DNA of 64,000 bases from Siphonodentalium dalli. Taxonomy: Eukaryota; Mollusca; Scaphopoda; Gadilida; Siphonodentaliidae. The notes under the pieces are model-generated. The model was not told the DNA's origin. It searched no databases and saw nothing but the letters and a program-made list of their open reading frames with translations. Location: positions 157,749,152 through 157,813,151 of the forward strand of contig CP136066.1 in NCBI GenBank assembly GCA_032622095.1, written 5' to 3'. Position numbers and translations under genes: made by a program. Positions 1 through 12,900 of this stretch are shown piece after piece (the first letter of the stretch is position 1; the number at the start of each line of letters is the position of its first letter).

Positions 1-863
1 ATTCTATATCTCTTTACGTTTGAAAAAAAGTATGTGCATGATTGTCACGTGACTCTTTCTATACTAAATCGATTCTCCCATTCAGTTATAAAATTATACA
101 TTGGAATGGTATATTATTCATCCTGAGGGGTTTCAGGAAGAATAAGCAGATGACAGATATTAAATGTGCAGAAGGAGTCATATTTATTGGAGGAAAATTT
201 TAAGATAATAAGTTCAACAATGACCATAGGTCGTTGAAATTATTATCTCTACCTTTTCTATGGGAATTACACGTTAAAGATACGGGCGGCCTTCACGGTG
301 TGTATTGCTGTTAAAATAGTCACATCCACTAAAATCACCATAAACAGAAAGAATATAATAGACTGATTTTGTTCTTATAGCAATCATAAATATTGTGTAC
401 ATCGCATGTTATTGTCACGTTAACATTCTTTGTTATGTATACAAACATCAAAAACAATACAGAACCATTTGTTTATAGACAAATACTCAGAACTACTGGA
501 TCATCCAATGAAAATATTCCGTTGCGCAAATATCAAATTATTGGCGGCATCAACAATTGCATTCGAATCACACCAAATTTTATTTTAATTGACCCATTCT
601 ACCCGCTGTCAGTTCAAAATCCAGCTAATCCACGTTTCATCATTATGCTATACTATTATTATATTTTTGAGGAAATTATCATATTGTGATAAGTGTTATT
701 TATAAATTATAACCTACAACGAAGGCTGCCCATCCCTTCAATGAGTATTTAGTATAAAGGGTTAAACACACAAGGGTTATTCGCGCTGATTTGTTGCTGT
801 TACAGAATAAGATTAACCTTGTTTATTTTCTCATATTGCCATTGATATATCTGTCTTTTGAAG
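1..863. repeat. Nidogen intron: family H element with family I nested
   Basis: Family H starts near 49 with 'ctttctatactaaatcgatt' and resumes at about 737-765 as 'atgagtatttagtataaagg' followed by TTAA. The same ends bound the complete copy at 7482-7708. Between them (about 273-736) lies family I, with imperfect inverted ends ('gatacgggcggccttc' against the reverse complement of 'gaaggctgcccatccc'). Family I recurs near 18670-19210 and 52147-52340. The open frame at 393-689 falls inside family I and has no recognisable domain. Confidence 0.6.
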
Positions 864-986
864 ATGGCTGCCAGTTATGTGACACTAACTCGGAGTGCTA
901 TTACGATCCACGAGTTATGAATTACAGATGTCGTTGCCATGCAGGATACACTGGTGATGGCCAGACCTGCACATTCATTGAACAAA
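864..986 (+). CDS. Nid: Nidogen exon: EGF-like domain 1
   Basis: A 123-base exon that enters and leaves in phase 1. The acceptor is 'tcttttgaag' at 863 and the donor GTAAGT at 987. It carries one complete EGF domain with six cysteines (GCQLC, SEC, RCRC, QTC) and the G-Y-T-G-D-G turn. The codon split at the donor completes as Thr with the next exon. Confidence 0.88.
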
Positions 987-3900
987 GTAAGTTTATCTTA
1001 TAATTCTAATTCATTCATTCACTATCATAAGAGGTAAATCCTATTTCCGTGGCACTGATTGGTCAGTTGCCTAGGTGTAGCTGTCATAAAATCATGTGAT
1101 TTACGTAGACTGACACACGCGTACGACCTAGACGCCTGTTCAGTGATAAAACAAAATCTGAATCATTACGCAGTTCTCTGGGAAGTACCTTCGTTCCTAT
1201 GGACAACAATGAGAGCTTTCCGATGAATGACAACAAGCCATATTTCCGATTAAATCATGAAAAATTACCCATAATTCTGCTGTGGTTAAGGAGTTGATTA
1301 TTTCGGGCATTATTGTACTTTGAATTTCCCGCTGTTAACATTGTTGTCCATAGGAACGAAGAATTATAGGTAATTTTTAAGGATTTAGTCGGAAATATGG
1401 CTTGTTGCCATTCATTGGAAAGCTCTCAGTGAGAGCTTTCCATGAATGCAACTAGCCATATTTACGACTAAATTCTGAAAAATTACCCATAATTCTGCTG
1501 TGGTTAAGGAGTCGATTATTTAGGGCATTACTCATCTTTAAATGTATACTCTATTTTCAGCCTTCTCAGAATGCGACTCATGTGACCAAAATGCTGAATG
1601 CTATCCAGATCAGGAAAGTCGCACATATCGTTGTCGATGTAAGGAGGGTTACTATGGTGATGGATATCGATGCGAGGCTCAGGACTGCCGAATCGAAGGC
1701 TATTGTGATAGGAATGCCAGATGTGTATACTACGAGGAGAATGAATCCTACCGTTGTAACTGCAATCCTGGTTTCACTGGTATGTAAATTCTGGGTATAT
1801 TCTATGTGAAGCTTGTGAGCATGACAGTGCATTTGTCGCTCAAAACTGCGTTATTATTATCTTCTATGTTATGCAAGCTTAAAGATGTTTAAAAATATTA
1901 ATTCTTGGGAGCCTTGTTTGAAATACCAAAGATTAGTTGGTCAGAAATAAGCTTTGAATTTTCTATTTATTAGGTGATGGCCGAACATGTTCTGTGCAGG
2001 GATGCGATGTTGCCAATATTTGTGATGTGAATGCCAGATGTCTGGCTGATCCACGGGACTCCAGCAGATTTCTATGTCAGTGTTTGCCAGGATATGAAGG
2101 AGATGGCAGACAGTGTCGTATGAAAGGTAAGTCCAAAGATACAGATTGCATTATTTATTACAATTTATTTTAAATTTAGAAATTCATTATCTTCTGTGGT
2201 GTGACGGTATTATGTTTTAATTAGTTTCACTCAAACAAACTTAAATGATTTATATGAATAACAACTATGAATTCTAGAAACAAAATTTTTAATCTAGAAA
2301 AACAGATTAACATTAGTAGCTTTAGATATTGTGTGCATCGTATAAATATAATATTACTATCCTAATATCATAATCACATAGAGGCCTGTAATACTATATC
2401 ATACAATTAAACAAACTATAAACTTTTGCAATATATATTCTTTGTATGTATTGATGATCAACTTTTTCAATAGCCAATAGAATCGAATGTGTACTTTGTT
2501 AATTTGGGTGGGAGGGTGGGGCAATGGCAAACGTGCACCTTAGAAGCTATAAGCGTAGAATGAGCGCTAAAATCTTTGTTCCCTTTCCAGCATACTTTAG
2601 AGCAATTGTGAAACCCATGCTGAATTTATACTATAGCAAATCAATGCTTTTCACATGTGAACTACTATTGCCAGTCGCTCAGATATGCACCCTTGATTTA
2701 ACCCATGTCGATCCAATATTTTCTATTAACCCTTTACCCAACAGAACGGCCCTGTGCCAATGCATTCTCTTATATATGCGAGTCGACCATAGGTCGCCTC
2801 GCATATATAAGAGAATGCATTGGCTTAGCACATTAAAAATTATAAAATTGTTAAAGAATGTAAGAAAAAATGGTAAAAAGTGTTAAAAAAAGATTGTTTT
2901 TAGGCCAATGCATTCTCTTATATATGCGAGGCGACCTATGGTTGACTCGCATATATAAGAGAATGCATTGGCACAGAGCATAACTGTAACTATCACAATG
3001 TGGTCAAGGAGCCGGTTCCAATGATATCCATATTTGTATGGTTCTATTGAGACAGACCGAAGATATTTTAGGCTGTTGAAGCTTTATTTGGCCGGTTTTG
3101 GCCGGTTTGTTGGGTAAAGGGTTAAGGGTCAGGGGACCTCAACTGGTATTAAACTGGAAAAATATTTGTGTCTATCTAATATTTACATTTAATTGCACAC
3201 AAGTTGACTATATGTAAAAGATGCAAAAAAAAACATTGTAGATGGCAATTGTATAACAAAAACAAGAAATTTACCTTGAAAATTTCGCTGCAAAATTACT
3301 TGTTTCCTGATTCACTGTAAACACGTGCTGAGACTAAATTTATCGAAGAATGATCAAATTTGCTATTCTTCCACTGAAAGTATTAGACAGTGAGCAAATA
3401 AAAGTCATGATAAGGTAAGTGAATTCGAAAAATTATTTTTGCTTTTAACCCTTTACCCAACAAACCGGCCAAAAACGGCCAAATAAAGCTGCAACAGCCT
3501 AAATTATCTTGGGTCTGTCTCAATAAAACCATGCAAATATGGATATCATTGGAACCGGCTCATTGACCACATTGTGATGGTTACAGTTATGCCCTGTGCC
3601 AATGCATTATCTTATATATGCGAGTCGACCATAGGTCGCCTCGCATATATAAGAGAATGCATTGGCCTAAAAAAAATCTTTTTTAACACTTTTTACCATT
3701 TTTTCTTATATTCTTTAACAATTTTATAATTTTTAATGTGTTAAGCCAATGCATTCTCTTATATATGCGAGGCGACCTATGGTCGACTCGCATATATAAG
3801 AGAATGCATTGGCACAGGGCCGTTCTGTTGGGTAAAGGGTTAAAAAAAAATATATATTTTACACAGCAAATAATTTCAAGTTGCATATTCTCATGGTAAA

Positions 3901-6900
3901 CATGTTCTGGTCATGTCAAGTGAGTTCCCCTGATTCTTAACTCCCGTATCTCCGAATAATTCTCATGAACTTCAATAAAGTAATTTATCTTGCTCTCTAT
4001 TGACAGTTTTATCATGTAAAGAGATGAATAACTGTCATGAGTTTGCACAGTGTGTGTATAATCCAGAGGCAATGTCACATCGATGCAGATGCCGAGCTGG
4101 GTATGAAGGTGATGGAACATACTGCAGACCAAAATGTAAGCTACAGACTTTATTCATTCTACAGTTACTATAGATTAAACATATTTATTTTCCACAGTAT
4201 GTATACATACACATACATATATTCCGCATCCAGTAAGAAACAGCGTCTTTGATTGGTCAGAGAGTCACGCAATATATCCCATGTTTACTTCTCAATCCGT
4301 GAACATAAGGGAAAGTTGGAAAACCAAGACAGCTGTTCGACCATCTGTCACTGGACTGATTTTTTTCATGATGGTACATGTAATGCCCTAATCGACTCCT
4401 TAACCACAGCAGAATTATGGGTAATTTTTCAGGATTTAGTCGGAAACATGGCGTGTTGCCATTCATCGGAAAGCTCTCAGTGAGAGCTTTCCGATGAATG
4501 GCAACAAGCCATATTTCCGACTAAATCCTGAAAAGTTACCCATAATTCTGCTGTGGTTAAGGAGTCGATTATTTATGGCATTACTGTATTCATTCACGTT
4601 TATATGGAGAGGCTGATAGGAGATATTGACATTTCGTGCTGATCATTCTTCCAGAATAAATTTCAAAAGGCTATGAACCAGGACTGTTTTTTAGAACATA
4701 TACATTGTTTTGCTTGATTGACAGTAACATGGTGTGACATTGACGGAATGAAGCCGATGTTCAACCTTGTTGGTTGTACATGTACATAAATTTCAAGCCG
4801 TTAATGTCACTCCAAAATTACCCTCTATCAACCACAATAACTTATAACATTTCGTTGGTGGGCTTCTAAAATATCATATCTGCCAAAAATCTAATTTTAC
4901 AGGAGGCACAAACTGTTTATTTCTGAAACAAGTTATCTGAGGTTATTTATGTAATCGAAACCATAGATTCTAAATATGCTTTCGCACAAAAACGCCATAT
5001 ACAATATCTTAGAAGCGCACTGACAGGCCACTTATATGATACATCTGTTCAAAATAAGTTTACATATTTGAATCCTTGTTAAATAGTAGTTTATCTACAC
5101 ATTTATTATGTACCAATTTGAAACATTAAGGGTTAAAGATAAACACATCATCCCATAAAACTTGCTAATGTTATGCATGTTTCAGCACAAAGATCTATTT
5201 AGCAAATTTCTTTCTTGTTCTTTTCAGCTGACAACTGTAAATACTACCCTCAACTCTGTGATCCAAATGCAATATGTGTCTTAGGAGGAGACGACTATGT
5301 CTGCTTCTGCCAAGAAGGTTACCGTGGCAACGGGAGCATCTGTGATCGTAAGTACAGCACGTAGCAGTTACCTTTTCTGTTATGGAATTTGTCAACTAAT
5401 ATTTTACTTTATTAACACCTATTGAAAGACATAATTATGTGGATTAACCTTTTCTTGAGTAAATACTCATTGGTGAGTAGTTATCCCTTACAATAATGCC
5501 CTCAATAATTGACTCCTAAACCAGAGCAGAATTATGGGTAATTTTTTCAGGATTTAGTCAGAAATATGGCTTGTTGCCATTTATCTGAAAGCTCTCACTG
5601 AGAGCTTTCCGATGAATGGCAACAAGCCATATTTCCAACTAAATCCTTAAAAATTACCCATAATTCTGCAGTGGTTAAGGAGTCGATTATTTAGGGCATT
5701 ACTGTACGAAATGTTCATATAATAAGTTCAACAAATGACTATATGACTCCTTCTGCAGTTTTATTATTTGACATCTTCTTAAATATCAGTAATAGACCAT
5801 TCCGATGTACTCTTCTTTAATTGGTGGGAGATCAGCTATTGGCTTTGATACACCGATTGAAGGCGATTATGAGAATAATTATCGTTGCAAATGGTGAATT
5901 TCTTCGGAAACAGCTATAATAAAAAGAATATCTAGTATTTTTGAGTGTCATTCGTGAACGAGACAAATGTTTACTCACTTATAACATAATTTTTATAGCG
6001 CCTCATGGCCTCAACTGAACTTGATCGATTTTTAGAGAACACAATTATAAGTACCCGCTTGTCTGATTCTATAGGACACATTTAAGCTTTTAGTATCTTA
6101 ACCCTTCCATGACTGCAGCTTCCTGAAAATTTGTGAAAACCCTGTTCCAATGCATTCTCTTATATATGAGAAACTCCCCATGGGAAACTTGCATATATAA
6201 GAGAATGCACTGGCACAGGATATTTATTTCTGTACCAGTGCAGCTCCCATCATTAAAGGGATAAATTATATTTGATATGTTGTTGTTGTTGTTGTAACTG
6301 GAGCTTTGAACCCTGAAAACATCATTAAATAATAAAGCAGATTGTTCACACTTATATACAGTAATGCTCTAAATAATCGACTCTTGTTACCCATAATTCT
6401 GCTGTGGTTAAGGAGTCGATTATTTAGAGCATTACTGTAAACAGCCAATCTCAATATAAAAATCATTCATGTCTGTAATATGCAAATAAATTCTATTGCC
6501 CTCATTAAGTATCTATCTAACTCATATCATTAAGCTAATAAGCTATTTAATGTTGGTCAACGAAATCTTTATACCTATTATCTGATATTTAATTACAACG
6601 CCGTGCTATGTAATTAACTTACATCGTCATACAAGTCTGACACTTCACAAGAAAAATAGCAAATACTCGACAAAAAATCATTACAAAACCACCGTAATTT
6701 CTTCCAACAAAATCACTGCAGTTACCAAGTACTTGACAATTTATTTTTGAAGCCATTTCATTGTTGAAAAATCAATATGAATGAAATTATCAAAACTTCT
6801 CACATAGCACAGTTCATTCTCAAGCTTTGAAATAGTGTGTCTGTCATTTGCAGAATGAGGTCCCCAGAGGGTGAATTTAGTGATGCTACCCCGCATAGCG

Positions 6901-9900
6901 GGCTAGCATCACCAAATTCACCCTCTGGGAACCTCATTCTACTGAGGTGTAAGCAGAATGAGGTCCCCTAGTGGGCTAGCATCACTAAATTCACCCTCTG
7001 GGGACCTCATTCTGCAAATGACAGACACACTATTTCAAGGCTTGTTCATTCTAATAACCACTTGAGATGGACGACCCCATAAAGTATCTTTATTGTGAGA
7101 TTAGGGCCCATTTAGTGCTGGCAGGTGTTGGTGCAATATTGGTGTAATGTTCGGACATTTAGTATGAATCCACAATTCTTGTGTCACACCCAATTACCTT
7201 GTGGCTGCAGTCTTAACATTGATGTGTTCGTGTAATCCTGCATGACAATTTGAATGAATTGGTTATTGAACAACATGGTAAAACTGATTACCTTGTGGCT
7301 GCGATGTTACATCATTCTTATTTTACTGAACGTTTATACTAAGGCTTCTGGAAATGGGCTATTTAACTTGAATGATGAATTCTATAATTTCAAAGAAGAT
7401 TCGTTTGCGTCTCTGGATGAATACAATTTTCACAAAGTGAGCTCGAGATATGTGCCTGGTTAGTATGGTTCAGAAGAGAATTTAACCTTTCTTTACTAAA
7501 TGTATTCTCTCATGCAGTTATAATAGTACATATATGGTCCATTATTCATTTGGTGATAAAAGCAGACGACAGACAGAAAAACAGATAATACAAGAGCAAA
7601 CTGATTCATATTCATTGGTGGGAAATGGTAGTTTATTAAACTTATTAGCTGAAAGTTTCCTTATAAGGGAACTACTTGTCAATGAGTAATTAGTATAGGA
7701 AGGGTTAATCTTTTGGATGGTCTATTGTTCATCTGGAGGAATGTTCAGGAAATATAAGCAGACGTCAGACAGATAAACAGGATAATGAACTCAAAGTGGT
7801 TTCTCTTCTTGTTGTATGCAACATCCCTGCAGTTGAAGAATAGAGCTTATATATAATTCCATTTTACACTGTTATAACTAAATGATACAGAGCCCAGCTA
7901 AGATGGTAACTTAGGGGACATTTTCTCCCTAAAATGTGCCATTCTCCATATTTTTGTCCTAGGGAGAATTGACTTCTCTGAAGTTCTCTCATATAACAGT
8001 ATTATGCATATGTCCCAACAGTGTAATTTTTAAGTATATTTTCTCATTATAATAGTGTTGTTACTCACTATAATGGTTTTATTATTGTGCTCTTGTGTTG
8101 CGTAATACTTATAGGATCATACAAGGCTGATGTTGGTGTGTAAATTGAACTTCAGCCTTTGTTACTTCTCCCTGATAACAGTCCCCTTCTCCCTAATAAC
8201 CAAACAGGGAGAAGTGACTTCTTCAAATTTTAAAGGCATTCGAAGTGGTTTCATGCGAAATAACATAAAAGTCTGTATAACAACTATCATCAAAAAGTAC
8301 ATGAAAAAAAAGATTGACTGTTCTAAATTTCATTATTAATAACTCTCCAATAATGAGATTTTGCATGTCAAAACCATTTTTGTGTAAATATTACTGACTG
8401 TCACAATGGAATTACCAATACAAGTCCAATTAGTCCAATAAGATTCAAAAGTTTAATCAAAACTTGACGATAAACATCGGAAATGGTCAAAGTATTGAAC
8501 AATATAATGAAATTCATATTCAGTATAAATAATTTGAACTTACTACCCGATTAGTGATGTTTGTTGAACAATCAACAGTTTTGTTTACTTAACAATGGTT
8601 TCAGTCTGCATTTTGTTATTGGATAACTATCAATAATTAACAATGTGAACCTGTTTATTTATAACAACTATTTATAAATAAATAAATACTTCTATTTTTC
8701 ATTATCATATTGGATGTTGTGAAGTAGCAAATTTTCTTTTTATTGAGTTGATCCATTGCTGATGCCGCACTTTTATGCAACCACTAGTACTGCTGCTGGA
8801 AGTCATGTGATTTTTTTTCTCGAAAAAGTGTATTAGTTAAAAATTTTATCGACTTGCAATACTGTAAATTATGTGTGACGTCACAAGTACATGTCTGCCA
8901 GCCCAATCGCCCACCTATTAATTACACACGACCCGAGCTTGGTGCCTCGGGCTAATCTGGGTTGTTATTAGAACAAAGTGAATCGATTTCTCCATGCTAT
9001 TCTTATTGGTGATGTTTTACAGACTTTCTAATTTTTGCACATTTAACCACTACGAATGCCTTGGGTCCATTTAGAGCTGGAGTGGTAGAATCCATAGAAT
9101 TTTAACCAAAGGTTTAATGACAATATTTCTCTATCTAATTGTCATGTGAATTTTTTCAGCTGTCAGTCAAGAAGGCGACTACCTGATATATGCCCAGGGT
9201 ATGTCCATCATGAGGGTACCATACAAAAGCATGCCTGGTGACCATGGAAACAGAATTATGAACTTACCAGGTGAGTGCCAAATTGTTTATGTTGTGGGTA
9301 ATTTCTTTATATGTTTGTTAAAGACATATTGTATTATTATTTCAGTAAATCAAACTAGTACCAGAGCACTTTTCCAACCTCACACATCATACCATTTAAA
9401 AAATCACAACGTCTGATCAACACACCCTTATAAATATTACACCTTAAAGTGATGTGAAACACTCCGGTAGGGTGATCAAATAGAAATGGGGGATAATCTT
9501 GCTCAAAGTAGTTATTTTTACAAATCTTAAATCCAAACTGACAACACACAGCGCCATTATTATATATTAATTAAATTCACTGACTCTCGATGGCGAAATT
9601 GTTTTCGTTACTTTATCGCCGATAGTTGCGTCCCGAATCTAGAAGTAAATATTTACAATAGAGTGTAGTTCGGATGATGTTTTCTATGGAGTGGTACGGT
9701 TGATTTGCTTGAGATTTTCGGCGATGTAGTAGAATGCTACATTCCTCCAGTTGGCATACTGCCTGAATATTAACTTAACAGTTTAACACACCCGAGCAAG
9801 TCCATAATATGTCTTTAATTTGGGACAAATTTATCGCCGATAAACAAACAGTATTGTTTGGTGAATGAGAGTCGCTGCATACAATCACTATACATGTATA

Positions 9901-12900
9901 AGAATGACACTGCATGCTGCAAAATTGAATATAAATAATTATGAACATTACTACTTTATTCTCAAATTGAATTGAATTGTTTATTAGCAGAGTCAACATC
10001 GAAGTTGCAACAAGCTACAAAATATGTACATATAAGAAATGAACGGCGGTTTCAATGTGGTCATGGGATTTTGACCGCGAGAAAAAATCAGCAAACTGCA
10101 TAAACCCCGAAGGGGTTCATGCGGAGTTTGCTGATTATTTAACGCGGTCAAAACCCATGACCTCGTTGAATCCGCCGTTTATTATTTATATTTATATACT
10201 TAAATTCATTATGAACTAGGATTGTATGTCTTTCCCACTATTTATTCATCTATTTAAACGAACGCATGGAGTTCAGTTCAGACAGTTCGAATCCTTGTTT
10301 TTTGGAAAACCAAACATTTTGAGAATCCATTCATGGAGTACGGAAAAAACGCAATTTAACAGTAAAGTATAGGACTACACATATGACAAGATGTCTTGTT
10401 TAGATAGTAGGCCTACCGGTAACTAATGTAGACGTGTTGATTTCAAGAATGATTAATATCTGAAACTAACAATTAAGTTTCGGCTGCGGATAAGAAATCG
10501 ACAACACGCCGTTCTACCATAATGATATATTTGTGAGGTTCGGGGGAATATTTGTATCGGCAAGGAAAATGATAAAACCCTATTGAGTAGCGCGTTTTTT
10601 TTTAACATCAACGCTCAGTTGTCAGTAACACAGAGCAACAACACTGATTATAGACCGAAACAAATTTCTTGCCAAATCCGGACGTACTAGATACTCAAGC
10701 AGTCGGTAATGTCCGACAATCCCCTGTTATTTCCGGGACCAATGTGTTCATAAACCTATGAACGACATTGGAAGTGACGTCACGTTACGTCCATAGGTTT
10801 ATGAACGCATTGCCGTAACGCTATGGGGAAATCGGAAGAGATATCAGGTGTATGTAAATATAATTATATACACACACTATAGAAACATGCATTAAATGTA
10901 CACATAGCATTTTATACACAACACACATAACGTAAACACAGAACGGATCAGTAAATCCTTCCTTCATATTATACTGGTATTAATAATAAAGACAAATAAT
11001 ATTAATACATTGCATCCTATTAACCCTTTCATGACGTGAGCTGTGCTGGTGCAGCATTAAAGACCCTGTGCCAGTGCATTTTCTTATATGGGAGACTCGC
11101 ATATTGGCTTAGAAGGTCAAGGTAAATATTGTTAGGCCAATGTATTCTCTTATATATGCAAGGCTCCATATCGGAGACTCACATATAAAAGAGAATGCAT
11201 TGGCACAGGTTTTTCGCAAAAATTCTACAAGCTCCAGTCATCAAAGGGTTATAGATGCAGATTCTGAGCTGATATACAGAACATGTTTTTTCTTTCTGTA
11301 AATTTCAGGTCGTTTGGCTGTAGCTGTCTCTGTAGATTGTTATGACAGGTTTTTCTACTGGACAGATGCTTTGTACGGAACAATAAGCAGAGCTAGACTT
11401 GATGGCACTGATATTGAGAAGCTATATAGTGGTAAGATCTTTTTCGGGGCCAATATCACAGTATGTGAGTTGTCAGGTATTTCTGCCAATGACAGTCAGG
11501 TGTGTGTGTCATAAGTTTTGATCCCTGCATGTCTTCAAATTATTAGTTGGAGTGTTGTGAATTGATTTGGTCACACCAATATTATTTATTGGTTTACAAA
11601 CATTTGAGTCGGAAAAAAGTGGATGCAGGAAGGAAAAAAATAATAAAAACGTTAATCACCACCAAAACCATAGACAAATAGTGTAACTAAATATGAATTT
11701 CACAAGATTTTGGAAAATGATATGTTTCATTTACAATATCAGAAGAAACTGAGGTGCTTCTTCACATAAAACAGTTTAAAAAATTGAAAATAAGGAGAAA
11801 GCAAAAAAACACTGCTATGATGCTATCTCTTCACCACATGCTTCATATTTTTCAGTCAACATGAACATAAATCAAGTAATAAAAACTTTTTATTTCAACA
11901 GTTTGGGGGAAAAAATGTAAGATGAGTTTGTATACCAGACTATTAACTCATTCAGTGCTAGCGCAAGATATCTCATCGCCTGAAAGATGCCATCTGTGTG
12001 CCAGTGACTGCCCAAAACCCCATGTTTAAAATATGCTGCCTACTGAACGAAATACTCACATGATTAGAACACTGCAAATTACAAGTCACATTTTGGGAGA
12101 TGTGTCTGTTATATATCATGATGAATATTCATAGACCATGGCTATTCATGGGACACAAATTTGTTTCATTTAGCATCCACGAATAACCATGAATATTCAT
12201 GATGGAAAAGGTTGAATAACCATGAAAATTCATGGATTATTCGTGCCCAAGAAGCTGGGGTGTAACTTAGTGTCTGACTGGGGTTTTTGGAAATGGCATC
12301 TTTCATACATTTTCAGTATGGTTCAAATTAGACTTGCCGAATGAGAAAGTTTGGATGTACATTATATAGAGAGTAATCAGTTGGTTCCGAGAATTATATT
12401 AAATTCACGAGAGGCGAGAGACGTCGGTAAGAAACGAGTACACGTTAGCACACAAGTTTCTTACTTACACGTCTCTCGCCTCGATTGAATTATTTAACGT
12501 AATTCTCGGAACTAATTGATTACTCTATTTATTACACTTCTGCATCAATTTGATTCGCCAAATATGATTAAAACACCCAGAATTAATGGATAAAAGTCCC
12601 GATACGGAGAAAGATCAACCATAGAAAATTCAGTCTAGATCAGTAAGCGATGTGACGTCCGTAACGTCAATGACGTCACGAGAAATGACATCATTCACTA
12701 GTGACATTACCAATTTTAAATAACGGCATATTCAATGGAAATCGCGCATAGGAGTGTAATAAATAGAGTTACTCCCCATTCTTGCTTACTGGTTTTCTTG
12801 TTACTTCTGAAGTTAGTTATATAAGTTTACTATTGTTTACATTGACCTGTAAACTCATCATAATGAGGCTTTCAAATTTGTAAGCGATTTATGTGTTTTC

